A DNA stretch of 14,669 nucleotides, taken from positions 1 through 14,669 of the forward strand of contig NZ_CAJJIC010000050.1 in assembly GCF_905187505.1 (NCBI RefSeq), read 5' to 3'. The position numbers and the translations under genes were made by a program. The stretch comes from an uncultured Mailhella sp. Its GTDB lineage: Bacteria > Desulfobacterota > Desulfovibrionia > Desulfovibrionales > Desulfovibrionaceae. Shown piece after piece: positions 7,255 through 13,659 of the stretch. The notes below the pieces were generated by a model. That model ran no database searches. It worked only from the letters and a program-made list of their open reading frames with translations, and had not been told where the DNA came from. Numbering within the stretch: position 1 is the first letter of the stretch; each line of letters begins with the position of its first letter.

Positions 7255-7938
7255 CTACCTGTCGCCGCCGCGGGAACGGTGCACGTTGACTTCACGCTGC
7301 ACGCGGTTCAGGAAAATGCCCGCGAAGTTGATGAGGCGGGTTTCGATGCTGTCGAGCTTGCCGAGGAACATGTTGTAGGCGATGGTGGCGGGCACGGCCA
7401 CGCCGAGGCCGATGGCCGTGGCGATGAGGGCTTCGGAAATGCCGGGAGCCACGGTGGCCAGAGAGGCGGACTTCATCTGACCGATGGCATGGAACGAGGT
7501 CATGATGCCCCAGACCGTGCCGAACAGACCGATGAACGGAGCGGTGTTGGCGGCAGTGGCCAGAATGGAAAGATGCTTGTGCAGACGGTCGATTTCAAGG
7601 CCGACGCCCTGGTTGAGCGCACGGCGCACGGTTTCGACCACCACGCTTTCATCAGCGCCGGCTTCCTTGCCGTCGTTGAACTCGCGCACGCCGTGCTGAG
7701 CTACGCCGTAAAGCGGAGAAGTGGGATCGCCGCCGAGACTCTGCACGGCCTGACGCAGATCGGGAGCGTCAGTGAAGCGGATGATGCCGGCCGTGGCCTT
7801 GCGTTCGGCGGCGGAAAGCGTGACGATCTTGCCTATGATGACGGTCCAGCTGAGGATGGAGAGCGCAATGAGGATGACCATGATGAGCTGGGCGATAAGA
7901 CTTGCGCTGGCAAAGACAGAAAAAATGTTGTAGTCCAT
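7255..7938 (-). CDS. tolQ: TolQ/ExbB family motor subunit
   Basis: This 227-aa inner-membrane protein forms, with TolR, the proton-driven motor of the Tol system. The three helices lie at about 12-36, 128-150 and 166-192. The last two carry the family signatures GLFGTVWGIMTSFHAIG and VAPGISEALIATAIGLGVAV, which are close to TolQ. I place the start at the ATG at 7938, which gives MDYNIFSVF and has GGAG five bases upstream. An upstream start at 8055 would add 39 residues of no family likeness. It is the first gene of the cluster tolQ-tolR-tolA-double TonB_C-mscS and is divergent from the TolC-type gene. The main alternative name is ExbB. Confidence 0.9.
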   Translation of the reverse strand: MDYNIFSVFASASLIAQLIMVILIALSILSWTVIIGKIVTLSAAERKATAGIIRFTDAPDLRQAVQSLGGDPTSPLYGVAQHGVREFNDGKEAGADESVVVETVRRALNQGVGLEIDRLHKHLSILATAANTAPFIGLFGTVWGIMTSFHAIGQMKSASLATVAPGISEALIATAIGLGVAVPATIAYNMFLGKLDSIETRLINFAGIFLNRVQREVNVHRSRGGDR

Positions 7939-7943
7939 GGGTG

Positions 7944-7947
7944 CTCC
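7944..7947 (-). promoter_or_regulatory. Ribosome-binding site fixing the tolQ start
   Basis: GGAG on the minus strand lies five bases before the ATG at 7938. The upstream in-frame start at 8055 can be discarded on this basis. Confidence 0.75.
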
Positions 7948-8008
7948 GAAGATATCCGATAGATTGCCGACGTGGAAACCGCATCGGCGCGGGAAAGGAA
8001 CCGCTCTG

Positions 8009-8037
8009 TTCATATGCTTGAGCGGCGCCGGATGCAA
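8009..8037 (-). promoter_or_regulatory. Candidate promoter of the tolQ cluster
   Basis: On the minus strand TTGCAT (8032-8037) and TATGAA (8009-8014) are 17 bases apart, about 70 bases before the tolQ start. The -10 matches four of six positions but the -35 only three, so this is the best candidate seen and not a firm call. Confidence 0.28.
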
Positions 8038-8071
8038 CGAAAAATCCTGCGCCATCCGTGTGACGGAGGGC

Positions 8072-8101
8072 GTGACAGACTGCCGCCTTTTGCGCTAGAG
8101 T
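8072..8101 (+). promoter_or_regulatory. Candidate promoter of the TolC-type gene
   Basis: GTGACA (8072-8077) and TAGAGT (8096-8101) are separated by 18 bases. Transcription would begin about 18-20 bases before the ATG at 8127, leaving room for the ribosome-binding site at 8115-8120. Confidence 0.42.
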
Positions 8102-8114
8102 CCGGAAGACCTTG

Positions 8115-8120
8115 AAGGAG
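8115..8120 (+). promoter_or_regulatory. Ribosome-binding site fixing the TolC-type start
   Basis: AAGGAG lies six bases before the ATG at 8127. A TTG at 8112 that would overlap this site is therefore unlikely to be the start. Confidence 0.8.
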
Positions 8121-8126
8121 TTTCCT

Positions 8127-9461
8127 ATGTTCTGGCGTCCTGTCTGTTGTGCGGCTCTTGCCTGTATACTGTTTTTGCCTGCGTCCGTCAAAGCCGGAGA
8201 GCACTACACCATGGAGAGCGCCGTTCTGCGGGCGCTGGAAAAGAATCCCGACATAGAGACCGCCAGATTCACCGTGCAGGCAGCGGAATCTGCGCGCAAG
8301 GCGGCGAGAAGTTCCTTCGGTCCCTCACTGGACGTCAATTACAGCTATTCCCGATACAGCAAGGACAGGCCTTCCCGCTACGAACCCAACGTGACTACCA
8401 TGACGGTGCAGGCCAGTCAGCCCCTTTTTACCGGATTCAATCTGCTGAACACCTATCAGAAGGCGGCTCTGGAAGAGGAACGGCAGGCGCTTCAGCTGGA
8501 ATCGCAGCGCCTTTCCGTCACGGCCGCCGTTCAGGAAGCGTTTGTATCCTATCTGAAGGCCGAGGCAAGCATCAGCAGCACCCGCCGTTCTCTGGAGCGC
8601 GCACAGGCTCAGCTCGACATGGCGAAGACGGCATGGAACATCGGCCTTCGGCCCAGACTCGACGTCCTGCAGGCGGAAACGGAGCTCGCCAGGACCGAGG
8701 CTCTGCTCATCAACTATGAGAACGACCGCAACGTGTGGCTCACCCGCCTCAACACGCTGCTTGATCTGCCGCCCGACGCCCGCATCGACTATCGGGGGGA
8801 TCTCTCGCTCACGCCGTTTTCGCGCACGCTCGAAGCCTGTCTTGCCCAGGCTCTGGAACATCGCCCCGACCTGCTCATGGCCAGAAAGTCGGTGGAAATG
8901 GCCTTCAAGGATCTCGGCATAACGAAAAGTTCCTTCTGGCCGCAGGTTTCTGCCGTTCTGGGCTGGTCCACCACGGGCAGTCATCTCGATGCGGCGGGCA
9001 GCCGCTACACGAAGAAGGACTATTCCTACGGAGAAATAGGCCTTTCCATAGACTGGACGCTGTTTTCAAGCGGCAGAAGAATGTATCTCACGCAGCAGGC
9101 GCAAAGACAGATTTCCGCGCTGGAGGCGGCCGTGCGGTCTTCCGTCAACAACTGCGCCTACGCCGTCCGTTCCAGTCTTCTTTCCACGCAGGATGCCTAT
9201 CGTTCCGTCAAGGTGTCGCAGCGGGGCGTGGTCAGCGCGAAGGAATCCTATGAGGATGCCAAGATGCGCTACGAGCTCCAGTCCGGTTCCTACCTTGACC
9301 TTCTGACCGCGCAGGCTGCGCTTTCCGAAGCGGAGCTTGCGGAAATTTCCTCCCGGGCCGACTGTCTCATCGCGCTCTCCCAGCTTTACGAAACCATGGG
9401 CGAGCTGCATCCCGATCTTGTGGAATCGCCGGAAAAGGCTGAAGAGAAGAAGGGGTCATAA
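8127..9461 (+). CDS. TolC-type outer-membrane efflux factor (OEP family)
   Basis: The 444-aa product is an outer-membrane channel of the TolC/OprM type, which forms trimers with a long periplasmic tunnel. Residues 1-23 are a signal peptide ending SVKA. No cysteine follows the cleavage site, so it is not a lipoprotein. Two related OEP repeats follow. The first (about 30-215) has the strand segment VQASQPLFTGFNLLNTYQKA and long helices ending in WNIGLRPRLDVLQAETELA. The second (about 235-425) has LSIDWTLFSSGRRMYLTQQA and YELQSGSYLDLLTAQAALSEAE. The paired strand-and-helix layout and the length fit the family. No adaptor or inner-membrane pump gene is next to it, so the exporter it serves is unknown. 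It is transcribed alone, away from the tol cluster, and ends at a terminator. It may serve several pumps, as E. coli TolC does. Confidence 0.9.
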   Translation: MFWRPVCCAALACILFLPASVKAGEHYTMESAVLRALEKNPDIETARFTVQAAESARKAARSSFGPSLDVNYSYSRYSKDRPSRYEPNVTTMTVQASQPLFTGFNLLNTYQKAALEEERQALQLESQRLSVTAAVQEAFVSYLKAEASISSTRRSLERAQAQLDMAKTAWNIGLRPRLDVLQAETELARTEALLINYENDRNVWLTRLNTLLDLPPDARIDYRGDLSLTPFSRTLEACLAQALEHRPDLLMARKSVEMAFKDLGITKSSFWPQVSAVLGWSTTGSHLDAAGSRYTKKDYSYGEIGLSIDWTLFSSGRRMYLTQQAQRQISALEAAVRSSVNNCAYAVRSSLLSTQDAYRSVKVSQRGVVSAKESYEDAKMRYELQSGSYLDLLTAQAALSEAELAEISSRADCLIALSQLYETMGELHPDLVESPEKAEEKKGS

Positions 9462-9487
9462 CGGCATCCGCCCTGTCCATCTGCACA

Positions 9488-9523
9488 AAAAAGCCGCGTT
9501 TTCTTGAGAGAACGCGGCTTTTT
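9488..9523. terminator. Bidirectional terminator between TolC-type and OsmC-like genes
   Basis: A 13-bp stem pairs 9488-9500 (AAAAAGCCGCGTT) with 9511-9523 (AACGCGGCTTTTT) around a 10-base loop. An A-run on the left and a T-run on the right give U tails on both strands, which suits the convergent genes. Confidence 0.88.
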
Positions 9524-9610
9524 GCTGGCAGAAGGCCGATGTTTTCCGGGAGGGGATCGAGGTACGGAGCTTTTTGAAGTCGAAGGCCATGCCCGGGGGC
9601 GGATTTCGGT

Positions 9611-10051
9611 TCAGTCTTTCCTGTCGTCGGAGTAAACGGCGCGGAGCTGATACTCCATGTCCATGCCGTCCTGAAGAGAACCGGTGACGAGGCAGCCGTT
9701 GCGCATGATTTTGGCGCAGCGTTCGAATATGGGAGCATCGTCGGGGCCTAACTCCACGGAAAAGTCAAGCTTCATTCCGGTAATGCGGTGCTGTCCCACG
9801 GCGTTGGTGCCGAAGTCGACATCTGCTTCTGCCGTCATGGTTCGGCAGTCGGCCTTCCGGGCTTCGAGAGCTCCGGTCAGTGATGCGGAATAGCAGGCTA
9901 TGGCTGCCGCCTCGAGCAGGGCTTTTGCCACGCCGGAACGCTGTTCCGGGGCAATTCCGGTATGATCGATGACGATTTTTTCCAGACCTGGAAGGTTGAT
10001 GTCGAAGGTGTGAACGTCGCCTTTTTTACTGTATCGGACGTGAGCGGACAT
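9611..10051 (-). CDS. OsmC-like protein (OsmC/Ohr superfamily)
   Basis: The 146-aa cytoplasmic protein has the length and layout of the OsmC/Ohr superfamily, many of which are thiol peroxidases that reduce organic hydroperoxides. The two expected cysteines are present, Cys53 in AIACYSAS at the start of the central helix and Cys120 in NGCLVTGS. The N-terminal strands include GDVHTFDINLPG and the end is DMEYQLRAVY. Other cysteines are Cys69 and Cys112. The start at 10051 has AAAGGAG five bases upstream; a longer open frame to 10225 overlaps the previous gene and has no family likeness. It follows the transporter gene by 68 bases on the same strand and may be cotranscribed with it, or driven separately, given the palindrome in the gap. 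Peroxidase activity and substrate are not proven. Some relatives have lost it. Confidence 0.8.
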   Translation of the reverse strand: MSAHVRYSKKGDVHTFDINLPGLEKIVIDHTGIAPEQRSGVAKALLEAAAIACYSASLTGALEARKADCRTMTAEADVDFGTNAVGQHRITGMKLDFSVELGPDDAPIFERCAKIMRNGCLVTGSLQDGMDMEYQLRAVYSDDRKD

Positions 10052-10056
10052 GGAGA

Positions 10057-10063
10057 CTCCTTT
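10057..10063 (-). promoter_or_regulatory. Ribosome-binding site fixing the OsmC-like start
   Basis: AAAGGAG on the minus strand lies five bases before the ATG at 10051 and selects this start over a longer in-frame one that would overlap the upstream transporter gene. Confidence 0.75.
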
Positions 10064-10070
10064 CATGCAG

Positions 10071-10084
10071 GCCCTGTACAGGGC
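10071..10084. promoter_or_regulatory. Perfect 14-bp palindrome upstream of the OsmC-like gene
   Basis: GCCCTGTACAGGGC is a perfect palindrome about 20 bases before the OsmC-like start. It could be an operator for a dimeric regulator of this gene, or a small hairpin in the message. No regulator is identified, and no convincing -35/-10 pair was found around it. Confidence 0.45.
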
Positions 10085-10119
10085 TGTCTTGGGGATGGGA
10101 CACTTGGGAAAGAGAGAAC

Positions 10120-11559
10120 TCAGAAGAGGAGAAAGGCGAGGGGAATGCCCATGATGATGACGGAAAGGTCGGCTGCGATCACGGCGAGGGATCCGTAGTG
10201 TGCGGCCCGTTTCGGCCCGATCCATTCATAACCGTAGATCAGGGCGCCCCGGTTGGAGGCTGCGGGAGTGACGAGGGCGGCCAGAAGCACCTGGCTGAGT
10301 CCGGCCGCGATGATGATGGCCACCTGCTCCGGCATGCCCAGGGAAAGGGCGAGATTGGCCAGAATGGGGATGAAGGTGGTGGCCAGAACCAGATTGTGGG
10401 CTATCTGTGTCAGCAGTGCCATGGTGACGAAGCTGATGAGAATGAACATGATGCCGGACATGTCGGAAAACATGGGCATGATGGTGTCGACGATGGTGGT
10501 GATGATGCCCGTTTCCCTGGCCAGCATGGCCTTGCCGATGGCCATGGTGGCGGCTACAAGGGCCAGAAGATCCCAGTTGAGCCCTTCCTGCGCCATTTTT
10601 TTGAAGTCTGCCAGAGGCCTGCCGTGGCAGCGCAGGGCGCACACGAGGCAGATGGCGGAAACAAGGGCGCCGAAGTCGCCGAGGTTTTTGTAGATGGCGA
10701 GGAAGAGGCTTTCTTTCGGCAGTACGAGGGGAAGCAGGATGATGGCGGTGAAGCCCATGAGCACGGCTCCGGCGATTTTTTCTTCCGTCGTGAGGGAAAG
10801 TTCCTTGTCTTTGAGCACATGTTCTGCTTTCAGGGAGCCGAAGCGACTGAGATCAATGCGCAGGAGTCTGCCGCCGGCGAAGTAGAGCAGCATGCCTGCA
10901 AAGGAAATGATGGTCATGTACACGATGAAAATGCCGGAAGAGACCGTCAGCCCCGTTGCTTCCGCAAGAGCCGTCATGCACACCTTGGGGAAGACCTGAT
11001 AGGGCATGATGGTGCCCCCGAGCGTGGCCATCTGCAGCACGCCCACGAAAAGAAACCCTGCTTCTCTGGAAAGACGCCTGTATCCCGTAATGTCGCATAT
11101 GCTGATGAGGATGGTCCACATGAAGAATATGACGGCATAGGTCATGATGAAGATGCCGAGGATGTAGGCTGCCAGAAAGAGCATGAAGACAAACACCCAC
11201 GGCCGCCCTTCGATGAACTTCCGGGAAAGAAAGAACAGGGCGATCTTGTTGCTGAGGCCCGAATGTTCCGCGTAGGCGGCAATGATGAAAAAGAAAAATA
11301 TTTGAAGAAAGGTACTGTTGCCGAATCCGATGTTGAAGGCCTGCGTCACGGAACAGTAGCCGCTCAGCCCCAGTGCCACGAGTCCGGCAAAGCTTGGCCA
11401 CAGCATGCCGACGAACATCCATGCGTAGATGAGACCGAGGAAAACACCGAGTACTTTCATGCCCATGGGAGTTATGGTGCCTGCGGGTGGCAGAAAGCCG
11501 GTTCCCAGCATGATGAGAAACATGACACCTATGTGCATGAGACGGGAAAAGCGTTTCAT
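10120..11559 (-). CDS. DASS/SLC13-like anion permease (ion transporter superfamily)
   Basis: The 479-aa product is a very hydrophobic inner-membrane transporter with about 11-12 helices in two halves. The phrase GFGNSTFLQIFFFFIIAAYAEHSGLSNKIALF (starting near residue 78) matches the DASS/SLC13 opening motif, and TLGGTIMPYQVFPKV and TPAASNRGALIYGYEW fit the two halves of the family. A hydrophilic loop at about 232-262 divides them. The classical SNT substrate/Na+ motifs are not evident; the matching places read IMTYAV and QIAHNLVLAT. The substrate therefore cannot be guessed from known dicarboxylate or sulfate carriers. It lies 68 bases after a cytoplasmic phosphodiesterase-like enzyme on the same strand, so it may import that enzyme's anionic substrate. 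Upstream of the ATG is GGCAGG, a moderate ribosome-binding site. The superfamily is likely; substrate and coupling ion are unknown. Confidence 0.72.
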   Translation of the reverse strand: MKRFSRLMHIGVMFLIMLGTGFLPPAGTITPMGMKVLGVFLGLIYAWMFVGMLWPSFAGLVALGLSGYCSVTQAFNIGFGNSTFLQIFFFFIIAAYAEHSGLSNKIALFFLSRKFIEGRPWVFVFMLFLAAYILGIFIMTYAVIFFMWTILISICDITGYRRLSREAGFLFVGVLQMATLGGTIMPYQVFPKVCMTALAEATGLTVSSGIFIVYMTIISFAGMLLYFAGGRLLRIDLSRFGSLKAEHVLKDKELSLTTEEKIAGAVLMGFTAIILLPLVLPKESLFLAIYKNLGDFGALVSAICLVCALRCHGRPLADFKKMAQEGLNWDLLALVAATMAIGKAMLARETGIITTIVDTIMPMFSDMSGIMFILISFVTMALLTQIAHNLVLATTFIPILANLALSLGMPEQVAIIIAAGLSQVLLAALVTPAASNRGALIYGYEWIGPKRAAHYGSLAVIAADLSVIIMGIPLAFLLF

Positions 11560-11593
11560 GGAGGCCTGCCTTTTTTCTGGGAGAGATCAGGAA

Positions 11594-11617
11594 GGCAGCC
11601 GGAGTTTTCCGGCTGCC
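11594..11617 (-). promoter_or_regulatory. Hairpin between phosphodiesterase-like and permease genes
   Basis: GGCAGCCGGA (11594-11603) and TCCGGCTGCC (11608-11617) form a perfect 10-bp stem with a 4-base loop, 11 bases after the enzyme's stop codon on the minus strand. No T-run follows, so it is not a classical terminator. It may protect or process the message and so set different levels of enzyme and transporter. Confidence 0.5.
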
Positions 11618-11627
11618 CGGAGAAGTC

Positions 11628-13556
11628 CTACTTCAGAGCCTGATAGATGACGGCTCCCTCACAGTCGGCCGGAAGGGGAAGTCCGGTAAGGGCGCAAGCG
11701 GTAGGAACCACGTCCACGGCGCGTATGCGTCGGGAGAGCCTGGTGTGCTCCTTCACGCCGGGGCCGAGCATGGCGAAGAAGGCCTTGACGGACGTGCCCT
11801 TGTAGCTGTGCGTGGTGAGGGACGTGCCGTGCACCCTGGTCCATTCGGGGTTGAACACGAAATAGATGTCGCCCACGTTTTCGCCGTACAGGCCGAGCAC
11901 TTCCATTTCCTGCCTGTTGAAGGCGAAGCAGACGGGCCGGCGTCCGTGTTCGTCCTTGTAGTCGAGCAGCTTCTGAATGATTTCCTTCACCAGAGCGTCG
12001 TAATCCCCGGGATCGACGATGCCGTCGGGATCGCGACCCTTGAGGTTGAGATAGACGTAGCCCGATCTCTGGCCGATGGCGCGGGTCTTGGACCAGTCGA
12101 TGACGGGAGAACCGGAGGAGCGGTCGATGGAAAGGTAGCCCATGTCTTCAAACACCTTTCCGCCCACGGCCCACGGGTCGCCCATGAGCGGAGCCTCGCA
12201 GCCGGCTTCCTTGCTCATGCCGCCGTGATCGGAAGCAAGAACGATGACGGTGTTCCCATCGTTCAGCTCCATCATCTTTTCGACGAAATGATCGGTGATT
12301 TCGTAGTATTTTCTTACGATGTCAAGATAATACCCCGCCTTTTCCCCGCTGTATTCCTCAAGAATCAGGTTCTGATAATTGTGGTTGCAGCAGTCAAGCG
12401 CATGGCAGTGCATGTAGAACACGTCCCACGGCTTGTTTTTGGCAAGATAGAGCACGGCATTTTCTATCCAGGCATACATTTCGGCCTGAGTTTCGAGCAT
12501 GATGTCGTCGAGTCCGCAGTTGGACATGTGCATCATGGGGCCGACATGTTCCAGAAGTTCGTCGCAGAGAGATGAGGGATGGAAATACTTGCGGTTGGAG
12601 GTGTCAAGCACATAGCTGCGGTACAGCTTGAAGCTGGAACCGTCTTCGGCGACTTCCAGCAGCTTGATCTTGTAGTACACCGTGGCGATGTGGCCGTTGA
12701 GCAGGAAGGAATCCTTTATCCAGGGGCTGAAACTGCCGATGGTGACGGCGACCATGGGGGTCTTGTCCTTCGCCGTCTGATAGAGCTCGAAGGTGTCGTA
12801 TTTTCCGTTGCCGGAAGAAAGGATTCTGCCGTAGCGGCTGATTCTTCCCTCCTGCATATGCACAACGGTGCGCAATTCTTCGCCTTCGCGGAAGATGGGG
12901 CAGTTGTGATTGTCTATCTTGAACTTGATGGTACGGGCGTCGATGCGCTTGTCGTCGCCGATGACGAATTTTTCTGTCTTCTTTTCCTCATAGTCGCAGA
13001 CTTCGAAGTCGAGATTCTCAATGTCGTCTTCCACGACGCAGGAAGCGCCGGTGTTGTTCTTTTCGTGATAGGATGACGCCGCTTGCGTGAAGGATACGTC
13101 GCCGAAATAGAAGGCCTCGCCTTCGCAGTAGGCCTTGGAATTGGGGTTGATGCCCGTGCCGTCGACGGCGATGATGTCTTCATAAGTGGGAGGCCAGGAA
13201 GTGGGGTAGTTGAAGACGATGGCCTTTTTTCCTGCCTTGATGGCGGCGTCCCAGAGAAATTCCGCTTTGCACAGCTTGGAGTTGAAGCCTACGTCCAGAT
13301 GGGTGAGGCTGTTGCCGAAGGTATGGTTCCAGTAGCAGGTGATGCCGTGAGTCCCCGGATAGGCCCCGGTTGCCAGGGTGGCCCAGTTGGGAGGCGTGAT
13401 GGTCGGCTGGACGCCGAGCATGCCCAGATCCTCCGCAGCCGTGCCGCTGTCGATGAACTTTCTGATGTTCGGCAGATATCCTTCGTTCAGAAAACGGGAC
13501 ATGAGAAGGGGATCGGCTCCGTCGATTCCGAGGAAGAGAAAGCGCTTGTTCGACAT
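11628..13556 (-). CDS. Type I phosphodiesterase/nucleotide pyrophosphatase-like metalloenzyme, cytoplasmic
   Basis: The 642-aa product belongs to the alkaline phosphatase superfamily, NPP branch, which uses two metal ions and a Thr nucleophile to cut phosphate esters or related bonds. The metal-site residues are visible: Asp12 in GIDGAD, the likely nucleophile Thr54 in PTITPPNWATLATGAYP, Asp388 and His392 in HALDCCNH, Asp443 and His444 in ASDHGG, and His583 in THSYKGTS. The C-terminal AFFAMLGPGVK matches the usual end of the fold. There is no signal peptide, so it acts in the cytoplasm. A region of about 200 residues (about 140-345), rich in charged residues and strands, is inserted between the two halves of the active site and probably shapes the substrate pocket. 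AGGAG lies six bases before the start. The gene is between a Crp/Fnr-type regulator and an anion permease. Phosphonoacetate hydrolase is one relative in this branch, but the substrate here is unknown. Confidence 0.82.
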   Translation of the reverse strand: MSNKRFLFLGIDGADPLLMSRFLNEGYLPNIRKFIDSGTAAEDLGMLGVQPTITPPNWATLATGAYPGTHGITCYWNHTFGNSLTHLDVGFNSKLCKAEFLWDAAIKAGKKAIVFNYPTSWPPTYEDIIAVDGTGINPNSKAYCEGEAFYFGDVSFTQAASSYHEKNNTGASCVVEDDIENLDFEVCDYEEKKTEKFVIGDDKRIDARTIKFKIDNHNCPIFREGEELRTVVHMQEGRISRYGRILSSGNGKYDTFELYQTAKDKTPMVAVTIGSFSPWIKDSFLLNGHIATVYYKIKLLEVAEDGSSFKLYRSYVLDTSNRKYFHPSSLCDELLEHVGPMMHMSNCGLDDIMLETQAEMYAWIENAVLYLAKNKPWDVFYMHCHALDCCNHNYQNLILEEYSGEKAGYYLDIVRKYYEITDHFVEKMMELNDGNTVIVLASDHGGMSKEAGCEAPLMGDPWAVGGKVFEDMGYLSIDRSSGSPVIDWSKTRAIGQRSGYVYLNLKGRDPDGIVDPGDYDALVKEIIQKLLDYKDEHGRRPVCFAFNRQEMEVLGLYGENVGDIYFVFNPEWTRVHGTSLTTHSYKGTSVKAFFAMLGPGVKEHTRLSRRIRAVDVVPTACALTGLPLPADCEGAVIYQALK

Positions 13557-13659
13557 GGGAAACTCCTGAAAGAAAAGTTGAAGTCTTATCTGTCAGAAGT
13601 TCTACCCCCTCATGTGAGAAAAAAACTTGGTAAATACCAGCTATGCGGCATGAAGATGT

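Noticed and set aside
5921..7378. 485-codon plus-strand frame rich in Gly, Leu, Arg and Phe
   Set aside because: It is the antisense reading of tolA and tolR. Its repeats come from the Pro/Lys repeats on the other strand, and no ribosome-binding site or known family was seen.
7939..8055. N-terminal extension of TolQ by 39 residues
   Set aside because: It has no family likeness, while the start at 7938 has GGAG and the usual TolQ beginning.
10059..10087. Promoter AAGACA-N17-CATGAA around the palindrome before the OsmC-like gene
   Set aside because: Transcription would begin within or after the ribosome-binding site, so the message could not be translated normally.
10052..10225. N-terminal extension of the OsmC-like protein by 58 residues
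   Set aside because: It would overlap the end of the permease gene and be unlike OsmC. The start at 10051 has AAAGGAG.
10198..11643. 481-codon plus-strand frame rich in His, Glu and Gly
   Set aside because: It is antisense to the permease, whose hydrophobic codons leave few stops on the other strand. It resembles no protein family.
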